Source: Pelagicoccus sp. (GTDB lineage: Bacteria; Verrucomicrobiota; Verrucomicrobiia; Opitutales; Opitutaceae). Taken from it: a stretch of DNA of 61,755 bases. A program made the translations under genes and the position numbers. Shown one piece after another: positions 26,622-36,486 of this stretch (its first letter is position 1; the number at the start of each line of letters is the position of its first letter). The DNA is taken from the NCBI GenBank assembly GCA_028284635.1, contig JANQRJ010000055.1, positions 1 through 61,755 on the forward strand. The letters run 5' to 3'. A model generated the notes under the pieces. It was not told the DNA's origin, searched no databases, and was given only the letters and a program-made list of their open reading frames with translations.

Positions 26622-29120
26622 TTACGACTCGCTTTGGACTTCGGTGCTTTCGACGTCGATGGCCTGCGTGAAGGTGAGCTTATCGCCGTCGCGACCGACG
26701 GCGAGGTTGTCGCCTTCCTGGACAGTTCCAGCGAGCAGCGCTTCGGCGAGGGGATCCTCGAGATAGCGTTCGATGGAGCGGCGCAGCGGACGGGCTCCAT
26801 ACTTTTCGTCGTAGCCTTCGTCGATGAGAAGAGCCTTAGCGTCGTCGTCGAGCGTCATGGTGATGTTCTTGGCGTCGAGGCGCTTCTGCAACTCGGCGAT
26901 TTCGAGATCCACGATGCGCATCAGGTCCTCGCGGTTGAGGCTGTGGAAGACGATCATGTCGTTGATGCGGTTGAGGAACTCGGGTTTGAAGACCTTCTTG
27001 GCCTCGTCCATCACCTTCTCCTTGATGCCTTCGAAATTGCCGGACATCGAAGTGGCGGCTCCAAAGCCCATGGAGGTCTGCTTCTGGATAACGCTGGCTC
27101 CGACGTTGGTCGTCATGATGATGATCGTATTGCGGAAGTCGATCACGCGGCCGAGACTGTCGGTCAGGTGACCTTCCTCGAAGATCTGCAGCATGATCTG
27201 CACGACGTCGGGGTGGGCCTTTTCGATCTCGTCGAAGAGCACCAGCGAATAGGGCTTGCGGCGAACCTGCTCGGAAAGCTGACCGCCCTCTTCGTGGCCA
27301 ACATAGCCGGGGGGCGAGCCGATCATGCGCGAGACGGAGAACTTCTCCATGTACTCGGACATGTCGACCTGGATGATCGAGTCGCGGTTGCCGAACATCT
27401 TTTCGGCCAAGGTACGGGCGAGGAAGGTCTTTCCGACGCCGGTTGGGCCGAGGAACATGAAGGATCCGATCGGACGCTTGGGGTCCTTGAGATCGGCCCG
27501 ACTGCGACGAAGGGCCTTGGCGATCGCCACGCAGGCTTCATCTTGGCCGATGACCGCTCGCTGCAGTTCCTTCTCGAGCTGGAGCAGGCGTTCGGTCTCC
27601 TTTTTCTCGAGGCGCTGGAGAGGCACGCCTGTCCAGTCGGCCACGACTTTGAGGATGTCGTCCTCGCCGATGGTGATGCGATTTTCCTCACGGCTCTTTT
27701 TCCAATCTTCGAGGACGCTTTCCTGCTTCTGGCGCAGGCGCTTCTCCTCGTCGCGAAACTTGGCAGCTTCCTCGAAATGCTGCTTGCTTATGGCCTCTTC
27801 CTTCTTGGCGCAGACTTCCTCGACGTCCTTGGCAAGCGTTTCGATTTCGGGCGGGCGGTTGAGGGAGGCGATGCGAGCACGCGAACCGGCTTCGTCCATC
27901 ACGTCGATAGCCTTGTCGGGCAGGTGACGCGAGGTGATGTAGCGATCGGAAAGCTTGGCAGAAGCGGCGAGCGACTCGTCGGTAAACACCGCCTTGTGAT
28001 GGTCCTCGTACTTGGCCCGGATGCCTTTGAGGATGAGAATGGTGTCCTCGATGCTGGGGGCTTCGACCTTCACGCTTTGGAAGCGGCGGTCCAGGGCGCT
28101 GTCCTTTTCGATGAACTTGCGGTATTCGTTGAGCGTGGTGGCGCCGATGCACTGCAGCTCGCCGCGAGAGAGGGCAGGCTTGAAGATGTTGGACGCATCC
28201 ATGGCGCCTTCGGCAGCTCCAGCGCCGACGATGGTGTGCAGCTCGTCGATAAAGATGATGACGTTTCCGGCCCGTTTGATCTCGTCCATGACGGCCTTGA
28301 TGCGTTCCTCGAACTGGCCACGGTATTTAGTGCCGGCGACCATCAGGGCGAGATCGAGGGTGATGACTTTCTTGTCGACCAGGATCTCGGGCACGACGCC
28401 GCTGGAGATCTCCAGGGCGAGGCCTTCGACGATAGCAGTCTTGCCCACGCCGGCTTCGCCGATGAGGACGGGATTGTTCTTGGTGCGACGGCAAAGGATC
28501 TGGATGACGCGGCGAATCTCGTTCTTGCGGCCGATGACGGGATCGAGCTCTCCCTTGCGGGCGAGCTCGGTGAGATCGCGACCGAATGCCTTGAGGGCAG
28601 GCGTCTTGGTTTCCTTCTTGTCCTCGGCGGCTTGGCCACGGCCGGGGGCTACGGCTTCTTCCGTTTCGCCGGAGAACTGAGGATCGAGCTCGCGCAGGAT
28701 TTCGTTGCGAGTATGCTCGATGTCGACGTCGAGCGACTTGAGGACTCGGGCGGCTACGCCTTCGCCTTCGCGCAGCAGGCCGAGCAGGATGTGCTCCGTG
28801 CCGACATAGCTGTGGTTGAGGGCCTTCGCTTCCTTGCCGGCCAGGGCGAGGACTTTCTTGACGCGCGGAGTGTAGGGAATGCTGCCCGTGGCCTTGCCTT
28901 CGGGTCCGGAGCCCACCTGCTTCTCGACGGCGCTGCGCACGGTTTCGAGGTCTAGGCCCATCTTTTGGAGGACGCTAACCGCAACGCCTTGGCCGAGCTT
29001 GATCAAGCCGAGCAGGAAGTGCTCGGTGCCGACGTAGTTGTGGTGAAAGCGGTCCGCCTCCTTGCGCGCCAAGGCGAGAACCTGTTGGGCGCGGGGGGTA
29101 AAATTGTTCATCGGTTCCAT
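26622..29120 (-). CDS. clpC: ATP-dependent Clp unfoldase ClpC
   Basis: An 832-aa AAA+ unfoldase that feeds ClpP. Two N-terminal Clp repeats ([39 protein letters not shown]), D1 Walker A GEAGVGKT, Walker [17 protein letters not shown], a ClpC middle domain (about 400-480), D2 Walker A GPTGVGKT, and the C-terminal domain. The ATG at 29120 and another at 29111 are both plausible starts; the second has a better Shine-Dalgarno (GGA). Six bases separate it from mcsB, forming mcsA-mcsB-clpC. Arg-phosphorylated proteins are the substrates of McsB-directed ClpCP in Firmicutes; the same use is inferred here. Confidence 0.95.
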   Translation of the reverse strand: MEPMNNFTPRAQQVLALARKEADRFHHNYVGTEHFLLGLIKLGQGVAVSVLQKMGLDLETVRSAVEKQVGSGPEGKATGSIPYTPRVKKVLALAGKEAKALNHSYVGTEHILLGLLREGEGVAARVLKSLDVDIEHTRNEILRELDPQFSGETEEAVAPGRGQAAEDKKETKTPALKAFGRDLTELARKGELDPVIGRKNEIRRVIQILCRRTKNNPVLIGEAGVGKTAIVEGLALEISSGVVPEILVDKKVITLDLALMVAGTKYRGQFEERIKAVMDEIKRAGNVIIFIDELHTIVGAGAAEGAMDASNIFKPALSRGELQCIGATTLNEYRKFIEKDSALDRRFQSVKVEAPSIEDTILILKGIRAKYEDHHKAVFTDESLAASAKLSDRYITSRHLPDKAIDVMDEAGSRARIASLNRPPEIETLAKDVEEVCAKKEEAISKQHFEEAAKFRDEEKRLRQKQESVLEDWKKSREENRITIGEDDILKVVADWTGVPLQRLEKKETERLLQLEKELQRAVIGQDEACVAIAKALRRSRADLKDPKRPIGSFMFLGPTGVGKTFLARTLAEKMFGNRDSIIQVDMSEYMEKFSVSRMIGSPPGYVGHEEGGQLSEQVRRKPYSLVLFDEIEKAHPDVVQIMLQIFEEGHLTDSLGRVIDFRNTIIIMTTNVGASVIQKQTSMGFGAATSMSGNFEGIKEKVMDEAKKVFKPEFLNRINDMIVFHSLNREDLMRIVDLEIAELQKRLDAKNITMTLDDDAKALLIDEGYDEKYGARPLRRSIERYLEDPLAEALLAGTVQEGDNLAVGRDGDKLTFTQAIDVESTEVQSES

Positions 29121-29126
29121 AAAGCG

Positions 29127-30260
29127 TTACTTGGTCTCCTTCTTGGGATCGTCGTCGTTTGGTTCGTCGACCGAGGTTGGCGTTTCGTGAAGGTTGAAAA
29201 TGGGTCTTTCTACGTTTTCGAACTGCTTTCGCAGGTATTCGGCTCTGAAAGCATCGCGAGCGCCAGAATCGAATTCCTGACCGCCATGATACTGAACGTG
29301 GCCGGGTTGGCACTCGATGAACATACGGTCAACGATATGCCGGGTCTTCTCGGGAAACATCTCCAAGTCGACTCCGAAGCGGACGAGCGAGGCGAGATTC
29401 ATGCACTCCGACGAAGTGAGCAGGTGGCAGTGGCGGAGAATGCCGTAGGCCCGGCCGATCTTGTCGAAAAGCTTGTAGGCGTCCTTTTCCAGGATTTTTT
29501 CCCGGGCGTTCATTTCCTGGTCGATGATGGTCCGCAACACCGCAGAGAGGCGCTTGATGATCTCCTGCTCGGACTCGCCAAGGGTGGTCTGGTTGGAAAT
29601 CTGGAAGATGCTGCCGCTGGCGTCGGAGCCCTCGCCAAAGAGGCCACGTACGGCCATGCCGAGTTCGTTGACCGCTCGCACCACCTTCTCCATCTGACCG
29701 GAGATCACGAGGGCGGGCAGGTGCATCATGACAGAGGCGCGCATGCCGGTGCCGACGTTGGTCGGACAGGCCGTCATGTAACCGAGCTTGGATGAGAAAG
29801 CGAAGTCGAGCTGCTCCTCGAGGGCGGTATCGACCGCATCGATAGCGCTCCAGGCGGCCTTGAAGCGGTAGCCGGACTTGATGACCTGAATGCGGAGGTG
29901 GTCCTCCTCGTTGATCATCACGGAGATCGACTGGTCCTTGCTGATCACCACCCCAGCCGCGTCAGCATGGCTAGAGAGCTCGCGACTTATCAAATGACGT
30001 TCGACGAGGATCAGCTTTTCCAGATCGGAAAGTCCGGAAAGTTCCGCGGATATGCCGCGTTTCATCTGCGGCAAGGAGGTCACGGAGGGCAAACATGTCT
30101 CTAAAACCTCCTGGCGGCGCGACTCCTTGGCCCAGCCGGGAAACGGCACGTCGCTCAGGTTGCGAGCGAGGCGAACGCGGGTCATCAGCACGACAGGACA
30201 CTTCTTGGAGCTGGCCTCGGTGACTTCAGACTTCCCGCCAAATATGCTTTTTATGAGCAT
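29127..30260 (-). CDS. mcsB: protein arginine kinase McsB
   Basis: A 377-aa ATP:guanido phosphotransferase-fold kinase that phosphorylates arginines in proteins. NEEDHLRIQ (residues 117-125, with the catalytic Glu pair) and CPTNVGTGMRAS (165-176, catalytic Cys loop) are the guanidino-kinase hallmarks; RDAFRA (335-340) fits the RDxxRA allosteric phosphoarginine-binding motif described for McsB. AAGGA lies upstream of the start. It follows mcsA after seven bases. In Bacillus the operon also has the repressor CtsR, which is absent from this window. Confidence 0.93.
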   Translation of the reverse strand: MLIKSIFGGKSEVTEASSKKCPVVLMTRVRLARNLSDVPFPGWAKESRRQEVLETCLPSVTSLPQMKRGISAELSGLSDLEKLILVERHLISRELSSHADAAGVVISKDQSISVMINEEDHLRIQVIKSGYRFKAAWSAIDAVDTALEEQLDFAFSSKLGYMTACPTNVGTGMRASVMMHLPALVISGQMEKVVRAVNELGMAVRGLFGEGSDASGSIFQISNQTTLGESEQEIIKRLSAVLRTIIDQEMNAREKILEKDAYKLFDKIGRAYGILRHCHLLTSSECMNLASLVRFGVDLEMFPEKTRHIVDRMFIECQPGHVQYHGGQEFDSGARDAFRAEYLRKQFENVERPIFNLHETPTSVDEPNDDDPKKETK

Positions 30261-30267
30261 CGTTCCT

Positions 30268-30783
30268 TCAATCCTCGCTGACTAATTCGGTGGCCGACTT
30301 CTTCAGCTCGATGATCTGGTCTCGCAAGCGAGCCGCATCTTCGTAGCGCTCCGAACCGATGGCGTCCGCCAAGTCGGTCTCCAGTTGGTCGAGTTCGTCG
30401 GCAAAGCTTTTGCGAGCCAAGGCTCGGCGCGGCACCTTGCCTTTGTGCGACACGCCTCGATGCATGCTCTCCAGAGCGGGATTCACCATGCTGGCAAAGG
30501 CCTCGTAGCAGGCTCGGCAACCCAGTCGACCGGTCTTCTTGAACTCGCGTTGCGTGCAGCCGCATTCCGAACATACCAGCACGTCGAAGTCCATTTGGCT
30601 GGATGACGCCTCGTCCGGCTTCACCAGCAGATCGGCCAGCGAGTAGCCGCTGGGGTCCGTAATGCCCTTCTGCTCGGCGCAGCTTTCGCACAGGTCGATC
30701 TTGTGAATCTGATTATTGATAATCTGCGTCAGGTGCACGGTCGCAGGCTTGTCGCAAACATCGCATTTCAGGGGTTTCGCCAT
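30268..30783 (-). CDS. mcsA: McsA, zinc-finger activator of McsB
   Basis: A 171-aa protein with two zinc-binding CxxC pairs at the N-terminus (Cys7/10 and Cys32/35) and a second set (Cys71/74 with Cys76, then Cys89/92), and a C-terminal UVR coiled-coil motif (residues 132-167, LDQLETDLADAIGSERYEDA). McsA binds and activates McsB and helps stabilise it. The gene is first in a tight three-gene operon with mcsB and clpC. Confidence 0.93.
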   Translation of the reverse strand: MAKPLKCDVCDKPATVHLTQIINNQIHKIDLCESCAEQKGITDPSGYSLADLLVKPDEASSSQMDFDVLVCSECGCTQREFKKTGRLGCRACYEAFASMVNPALESMHRGVSHKGKVPRRALARKSFADELDQLETDLADAIGSERYEDAARLRDQIIELKKSATELVSED

Positions 30784-31085
30784 TTTTTTATAAACTGTGA
30801 TCTACGTGGGATGGGAAGGGGCAAAAAGCGCCACACTCCCCGGATGGCAGCTGCAATGCAGACGCCATGCCATAGTTGCCCGAGAGCTCTCTACCTGTCC
30901 ACTCTGAAACCACGCTGGGCGCGGGTTGAAGATTGCGGGTTTATGATCGAAGATTGAAGTTCGAAAATTGAAGATTCGAGCTTGCCGTTAGCGAGAGGGC
31001 ACTAGACCCACGCCGAAACCGGAGATTAAACAGAGCCTACACAGCCGCAGCCCAATCGCAATTTTCAATCCGCAATCTTCGATTT
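30784..31085. other. spacer with inverted simple-sequence copies
   Basis: Non-coding. The stretch 30928-30976 and 31062-31091 contain related, inverted copies of a TTGAAGATTG/CAATCTTCAA-rich sequence, an imperfect long-range inverted repeat around the promoter side of mcsA. An AT-rich TTTATAAAAAAATG precedes the mcsA start. Confidence 0.5.
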
Positions 31086-31961
31086 TCAATCAATCGAGAT
31101 CATCGAGCCATGGGTACCCACTTCCTCGTGAAAAGCGGCGTGCAGCTGCTGCGTCACTTTGCCGGGCCTGCCGTCGCCGATGACACGGGTATCGAGCTTG
31201 ACCACTGGAATCAGTTCGGCCGCCGTGCCGGTGAGGAAACACTCCTCCGCGTTCCAGATCTCGTAGCGCGTGAGGTTCGCCTCCTTTACCTCGTAGCCCG
31301 CAGCCTGCGCGATATCGATAACCGCCTGACGCGTGATGCCACGCAAGGCTCCATTGGCCACATCCGGCGTGTAGAGTATGCCTTTGTGAACGATGAAGAT
31401 GTTGTCCCCCGTGCACTCGGCGACGAAACCCTGATCGTTGAGCATGATCGCTTCCAAGGCGCCGGACTGTGCTGCCTCGATCTTGGCCATGATGCTGTTC
31501 AGATAGTTGAGCGACTTGACCCCGGGATTCAGAGAAGCTGGGCCGGTGCGCCGCGTCGGCACCGTTACGATAGACAGGCCTTCGGTGTAGGACTCAGGCG
31601 GATACAAGGCGATCTTGTCCGCGATGATGATCAAGGAGGGCTTCGGACAGGAGTTCGGCGACAGCCCCAAGCTGCCCACCCCACGCGTGACGATCAGCCG
31701 AATGTAGCCGTCGCTCAAGCCGTTGACTCGACACGATTCACAGACCAGCTCGGCCAGCTCGGCTCGACTCCACGGCATGTCCAAAAGCAGCGCCTTGGCC
31801 GAATACTCCAGTCTCTCGAGATGCTCGTCCAGTCGGTACACGCAATTGCGGTAGAGGCGGATCCCCTCGAAAATGCCATCGCCGTAAAGCAGACCATGGT
31901 CGAAAACCGAGATCTTGGCCTCCTCCTTCTCAACGAATTGCCCGTCCAAATAGATTTTCAT
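31086..31961 (-). CDS. ilvE: branched-chain amino acid aminotransferase
   Basis: A 291-aa fold-type IV PLP aminotransferase that makes or degrades Val, Leu and Ile. The catalytic Lys is Lys149 in NPGVKSLNYLN; FDHGLLYGDGIFEGIR (20-35), the EAIMLN and AECTGDNIF blocks, and the C-terminal FLTGTAAELIPV (with the TGTAxE motif) are the family signatures. D-amino acid aminotransferase and ADC lyase are alternatives in the same fold, but the LNYL and GTAAE arrangement fits IlvE best. Confidence 0.88.
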   Translation of the reverse strand: MKIYLDGQFVEKEEAKISVFDHGLLYGDGIFEGIRLYRNCVYRLDEHLERLEYSAKALLLDMPWSRAELAELVCESCRVNGLSDGYIRLIVTRGVGSLGLSPNSCPKPSLIIIADKIALYPPESYTEGLSIVTVPTRRTGPASLNPGVKSLNYLNSIMAKIEAAQSGALEAIMLNDQGFVAECTGDNIFIVHKGILYTPDVANGALRGITRQAVIDIAQAAGYEVKEANLTRYEIWNAEECFLTGTAAELIPVVKLDTRVIGDGRPGKVTQQLHAAFHEEVGTHGSMISID

Positions 31962-32332
31962 GCCCGCGGAATAAGTGAAGGCGAGCTGCCAACTGGCAAA
32001 TCAAATTTTTCGGGCGACTCGGTTGACGGGTGCAGGAAGCGGGCGCGACTAAAACGTTATCCTGGTAGGGCCCGCTCGTCCCGCCGACCGCGCATAGGCG
32101 CCAACTTAGCGGAAGAAGTATCCTTTGGAGGGCAACGCTTCGTCGTTGCCGCACCGGTTGTTCCCTCTGTAGGCTCCGCGGTCCCGCAGTCGCGGGAGAG
32201 CATTGCCCTCCAGCCCACCGCCTTTTGGCTTAAGTTGACGCCAATGCGCCCTGCGGGATCCGCGCTACGGATGGCGACACCCTAGGCGTGACACGACGCT
32301 AGCAAGATCTAGCCACGGGCGTATCGCCTCGG
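31962..32332. other. spacer with composite palindrome, copy 2
   Basis: A 371-bp non-coding gap between ilvE and the kinase. It is mostly the composite palindrome (next entry) and its flank. Confidence 0.6.
32064..32268. repeat. composite nested palindrome, copy 2
   Basis: GGTAGGGCCCGCTCG at the left edge is a family-A half end; inside lie CGCATAGGCGCCAACTTA with TAAGTTGACGCCAATGCG, and TGGAGGGCAACGC with GCATTGCCCTCCA as an inner palindrome. The right end reads CTGCGGGATCCGCGCTAC. After it comes ATGGCGACACCCTAGGCGTG ACACGACGCTAG, similar to the flank at 57966. The left outer shell is missing compared with copies 1 and 3. Confidence 0.7.
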
Positions 32333-35326
32333 TCACCCATCGCTTTGCAGTTCCGTTTTCTCGCGGCTGAGCAAGATGCCAGCTGTCGCGTCCCAGATCC
32401 TTAGGGTGCCATCATGGCTGGCGGAGGCTAAACGGCGGCCTTCGCGGTCCCAAGCCAGGTCGGCAACGCGGTCGCGGTGTCCGGGCAATTCGAGCAGTGG
32501 CTCGCCGCTTTGCCAGTCCCAGACAATGAGTTCGCCTTGTACGCCTCCTGACACCAGGCGGTTGCCATCGGGGTGCCAGGCCAAGGCGCTAGCAGTCTGG
32601 CTCCGGGCTTGGAATCGCCTGATAGGTTCCTGCTCCTCAACCGACCTGATGGCGATTTTGCCCGCACTGTCGAGAGTGGCAAAATACTGGCCGGCCGGAT
32701 GCCAGGCACGGGCCTCGTTGGGGGCGACAGACATGCCGTCGCGGGAGAAATCTGCTGAGGCTGAGGGATCGTCACTCCGCATCCCCACATCCGCGTCAGC
32801 AGCATCCAGAATCGTCGTCTCCTGCCTCTGACCCGTCGTCGCGCTAAAAGCGGTAAGCGTACCCAAATTATCAACACAGATCACCTGCGCGCCATCCGGA
32901 CTCCACTGGACTGATGCGAGAGGAGCTTCGCCCTCGTGCAGTATCCGAGCCGCTTCCGGCAGTCCATCGCGCCAAATCGCAATTTTCCCATCCGCGCTTC
33001 CAGCTACGATAGAGTGCGCCTCAGCGTTCCAGGCGAGCGCCGAGATGTGACCTTCGAAAACGTGGAAGTCATTGTTCGCATTCAGCGCGAAATCGAGCTG
33101 CATTATTTTCCCTAAGTCTTTAATGGTATGGAGCAGGACATGGCCATCCGGGTCCCAAACCAGGCTTGTCACCGGCGCCTCCCAGTAATTGTTCATGCCA
33201 ATGTTCGCAACCCTCCGGCCTCCGGGAACGCGCCAGATCCTGATGGCTCCTTCAACGCTTCCGGTTGCGAGCCATGCGCTGTTGTACATCCAGGCCAGCT
33301 TCGTGAGTTGACTCTTGTGGCCCTGGTAAACTTCAAGCGGAGCGCCTGGCGCCTCGATATCCCAGACAAACACCTTGCTGGATTTGCCAATGCCGGCGAG
33401 GTATTGGCCATCGGGACTCCAAGCGATTTTTTCCAGTTCCGCAGGCGGATGAAGTTTCTCTGCTAAAAGCCGAGGCGCTTTGTTGCTGGACCAGATGCCG
33501 ATGGTGTTGCTGGAGTGGAGAACGGCTAACCGCTTTCCCGCAGAGCCCCAGGAGACCGACAATGCTGGATCATCCTCGGGAAGCGAAGCAATCGATTCCG
33601 CTGTTTTGGAATTCCAGAAAGTGGTTTTGCCGGATTTCCCGAGCGTAACGATCATTTGCTCGTCAGTGCTCCATGACGAGTGAAGGTGTTCTTCACCGTC
33701 TCGCATTCTTCGGCCCATCACCCGAGTCAAGGTGTCGAAAATGGTGGTGCCTCGCGGGTTGCTTACGAGGAAGGATTCGCCAAACGGTGAAAATTCAAGC
33801 GAATTGATCGGTCCTTTTTGGCCGAAACGGATGGTGGGGAGGTGAAGATTTCCGAAGGCGTAATACCATTCCCAATCCCTAAAATCATCTTCGGCAGCGC
33901 CGGGCCGCAACCCGTTTAACATGGTTTGAGTGCCGATGGTTGGCGTGGTCCCAAGATGCGCCGCCATGGTGATCAGTCGCATGTTGGAGGCATAAGCCAA
34001 ACGACGGTTCGCGTAGGCTCTTTGGTTGGCCAGCTCGGCCGCTTCGATCGCCTCCGCCCGCGCCTTCTCGGCAATCTCCCTCAGAGCCACCTGCCGGAGG
34101 GCCATGAGCGGTCCGCCGATGCCGAGCGACAACAGCAGGAGGACGAGCGAGCCGGACAAAGCAGCATGGACCGGCTTCCTCTTGGTCCATTTCAAGACCC
34201 GCTGGGCGAGCGTTTGCCTGCGGGCGGAAATCGGACGATTGTCGAGCCAGGCTTCCAGATCCTCGGCCAGACTTTCAGCGGACGGATAGCGGTCTGCCGG
34301 GTTTCTCTCCAGGCATTTGGCAACGATGACTTCGAGATCGCGATCGATGCTCGAGTCGACCATGCCGAGCCGAGGGGGAGTCTCCTCCGCGAGACGCTGC
34401 AGGGCGCCCATGAATGAATCCGCTTCGATGACGGTTCGTCCGGACAGCAAAACGTATAGAATCGCCCCCATGCTGTAGATGTCGGTCTGGGCCGATATCT
34501 CGCTGGCGTCGCCTACCGCCTGTTCCGGCGCCATGTACTGCGGCGTGCCCAGGATTTGGCCCGTGAGGGTAAGGCCGCTGCTCTGCGTCAGATCATACGC
34601 GAGCCCGAAGTCGCTGACGAGCGGTTCGCCCTCCTCGCCGAGCAGAATGTTATCCGGCTTCAGGTCCCGGTGGAAGATTCCCCGGTTGTGGGCGACCTGC
34701 ATGGTGTGAGCCACCTTTGCGATTAGGCTCACCGCCTTCTTTCTATCCTTGCGGATCTCTTTGAGATGGCGACCAAGCGTGCCTCCAGGGATGTAGGCCA
34801 TGCTGTAATAGTCGTGGCTTCGGTAGTGCCCTATTTCGTAGACAGGCACGATGTGCCGATGATTGAGGCCCGCCGCCGCTTCCGCTTCCTGGCGAAAACG
34901 CCGACGGCCCGCCGACGTCATCCAGGTGGTGCCAAGAATGACTTTGACGGCGACCTCGCGATTCAAGCTGACCTGTCTTGCCCGGTACACGACGCCGGAA
35001 GCGCCCCGTCCAATTTCCTCTAGCAATTCGTAGTCGCCCAGGCGCTGGATGGCTTTGCCCAGATCCGCCATGAAGCGGGATTCGCTTTGAATATCCTCGG
35101 CGAGGGCGCCCAGCTCCTCCTCCACGACGGAAAACCGTTTCGCATCCAGGAAATGGCCCGTTTCTCCGCTCGCTCTCAGCAGCCTTTGGACTCGCTGCAG
35201 CAACGCGTCGTCGCCCAGGCATTCGTCTCTGACGTACGTTTCTCGCTCTAGCGGGTTTTCGCGCTCGAGAGCGGCGAGAAAGATTTCCTTCTCGGATTTC
35301 GGGAAGACTGAGGGGGAGTCACTCAT
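32333..35326 (-). CDS. membrane-anchored Ser/Thr protein kinase with WD40 repeats
   Basis: A 997-aa protein. After an N-terminal segment typical of planctomycete and verrucomicrobial kinases (about 1-95), the eukaryotic-type kinase domain spans about 100-365: GRGASGVVYRA glycine loop, catalytic Lys128 (VAVKVIL), HRDLKPDN (219-226), DFG (239-241). A single membrane span follows at about 390-415, then a helical linker (EIAEKARAEAIEAAELANQR) and the DWEWYYAF motif, and about ten WD40-like repeats to the C-terminus (WSPDGQYLAGIGKSSKVFVW and similar). Start chosen at MSDSPSV, one ATG three codons inside a TTG-led frame. Targets unknown; a signal-transduction role at the membrane is likely. Confidence 0.9.
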   Translation of the reverse strand: MSDSPSVFPKSEKEIFLAALERENPLERETYVRDECLGDDALLQRVQRLLRASGETGHFLDAKRFSVVEEELGALAEDIQSESRFMADLGKAIQRLGDYELLEEIGRGASGVVYRARQVSLNREVAVKVILGTTWMTSAGRRRFRQEAEAAAGLNHRHIVPVYEIGHYRSHDYYSMAYIPGGTLGRHLKEIRKDRKKAVSLIAKVAHTMQVAHNRGIFHRDLKPDNILLGEEGEPLVSDFGLAYDLTQSSGLTLTGQILGTPQYMAPEQAVGDASEISAQTDIYSMGAILYVLLSGRTVIEADSFMGALQRLAEETPPRLGMVDSSIDRDLEVIVAKCLERNPADRYPSAESLAEDLEAWLDNRPISARRQTLAQRVLKWTKRKPVHAALSGSLVLLLLSLGIGGPLMALRQVALREIAEKARAEAIEAAELANQRAYANRRLAYASNMRLITMAAHLGTTPTIGTQTMLNGLRPGAAEDDFRDWEWYYAFGNLHLPTIRFGQKGPINSLEFSPFGESFLVSNPRGTTIFDTLTRVMGRRMRDGEEHLHSSWSTDEQMIVTLGKSGKTTFWNSKTAESIASLPEDDPALSVSWGSAGKRLAVLHSSNTIGIWSSNKAPRLLAEKLHPPAELEKIAWSPDGQYLAGIGKSSKVFVWDIEAPGAPLEVYQGHKSQLTKLAWMYNSAWLATGSVEGAIRIWRVPGGRRVANIGMNNYWEAPVTSLVWDPDGHVLLHTIKDLGKIMQLDFALNANNDFHVFEGHISALAWNAEAHSIVAGSADGKIAIWRDGLPEAARILHEGEAPLASVQWSPDGAQVICVDNLGTLTAFSATTGQRQETTILDAADADVGMRSDDPSASADFSRDGMSVAPNEARAWHPAGQYFATLDSAGKIAIRSVEEQEPIRRFQARSQTASALAWHPDGNRLVSGGVQGELIVWDWQSGEPLLELPGHRDRVADLAWDREGRRLASASHDGTLRIWDATAGILLSREKTELQSDG

Positions 35327-35540
35327 GAGCGCCAACTATGCGGTCCAAACACCAAAGCGTTATTCCGTTTTGGATTCTGCCAGGATGCAGGAAAGAAATT
35401 TTTACGATAATTTGGCAAAATATCGGAGATAAATCCGCTTTGGATGCCAGAAGCCGCATAGGCCGATTTCCAATTGGGCCCACTGCCTGGGCGAAAGGAC
35501 TCGCGCCTTCAGCTTTATCCTCAGTCAACAACCAAACATC

Positions 35541-36179
35541 ATGAAAAAGCCCAAACTTCCAATCCTCCTCACCGCATCTCTCGCGCTCTTCGCCTCGTCG
35601 GCCTCCGCAGTGACGGTGCTCGACCAGGCTTCCGACGGCCCGCAAAGCGATTTCTATATTATCGGCTCTCTATATCGAGCGCAGACCTTCACAGTAGGAA
35701 TCTCCGGCACGCTCACTCGGTTCGAAGTGTTCATAGAATCGCTTTCCGGCTCGGCGCTGTTCGAAATTTGGGACGCTTCTTCGGGATTGCCAGCCCTGGC
35801 GAGCTCAGGAGTCGCACTAGCATCCGCCACCGTGTCCTATTCAGGCTCAGGCTTCTTCGGCACGGATGTTTCCCTCGACGTAGATGCCGGAGATGTTCTG
35901 GCGCTTGTCCAAATTGGAGGGAACTCCACAGGTATCGGTGAATGGGCGGGAAGTTCCGCAAATCCATACGCAGGCGGGGCTGCGTTCACGACCTTCACTT
36001 CCGATCCAGACGGCGCGTTTTTCCCAGAACATCCCACCGATTTCTCATTTAAAACCTACGTTGCCACCTCGGTTCCCGACGCCGGCTCCACCCTTTCCCT
36101 CCTGTCCGCATCCGCCCTCGCCCTCGTCTTCCTCCGCCGTTTCCAGAAAAACCCAAAACTCAGTTTAGCAAAGCGCTGA
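35541..36179 (+). CDS. PEP-CTERM sorted protein, paralogue 1
   Basis: A 212-aa secreted protein: signal peptide MKKPKLPILLTASLALFASS ending ASA, a beta-rich body (SLYRAQTFTVGISGTLTRFE, LFEIWDASSGLPALAS), and a C-terminal sorting signal VPDAGSTLSLLSASALALVF followed by LRR. It is the VPDxGST variant of PEP-CTERM, recognised by an exosortase at the membrane. The body is strikingly similar to the protein at 38102, so the two are recent duplicates. It lies divergent to the WD40 kinase. No exosortase or epsH gene is in this window. Confidence 0.88.
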   Translation: MKKPKLPILLTASLALFASSASAVTVLDQASDGPQSDFYIIGSLYRAQTFTVGISGTLTRFEVFIESLSGSALFEIWDASSGLPALASSGVALASATVSYSGSGFFGTDVSLDVDAGDVLALVQIGGNSTGIGEWAGSSANPYAGGAAFTTFTSDPDGAFFPEHPTDFSFKTYVATSVPDAGSTLSLLSASALALVFLRRFQKNPKLSLAKR

Positions 36180-36486
36180 GCTATGCTTATATCATCTAGT
36201 GCCTCAAGCATTCCCTTTTGACACGCAACGCCTTACTAATGCGCCCAAAAATATTTAACATGCTCTGGCAGAGATGCGAAAAATCGGTTCGTCAGGATCT
36301 CGCTACGCTCGATACAGGCGTCGCTTCGGCGACGACAGGTCTTTCGGGATCAAACCTAATGCCGAAGGCACCTAATCGGCGAAGCCGACCTGACAAAAAA
36401 CAACGAAACATAACAATTCCTGTGCCTCTTATCAATTTCTCGCACAGAAGATAAAGAACAATCACCCATTCAAACCTTCCTAGTCA
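36180..36486. other. spacer with small stem-loops
   Basis: A 307-bp non-coding stretch. It includes a GTCGCTTCGGCGAC hairpin (about 36322-36335) and a nearby CGGCGAAGCCG stem. No gene or recognised site is seen. Confidence 0.4.

Noticed and set aside
26544-28955. An 803-codon open frame antisense to clpC.
   Set aside because: clpC is fully conserved on the other strand; the antisense frame has no motif and reflects GC-rich codon bias.
30928-31091. The inverted TTGAAGATTG copies between ilvE and mcsA as an attenuator.
   Set aside because: They are too distant and imperfect, and no leader peptide with Leu/Ile/Val codons is seen.
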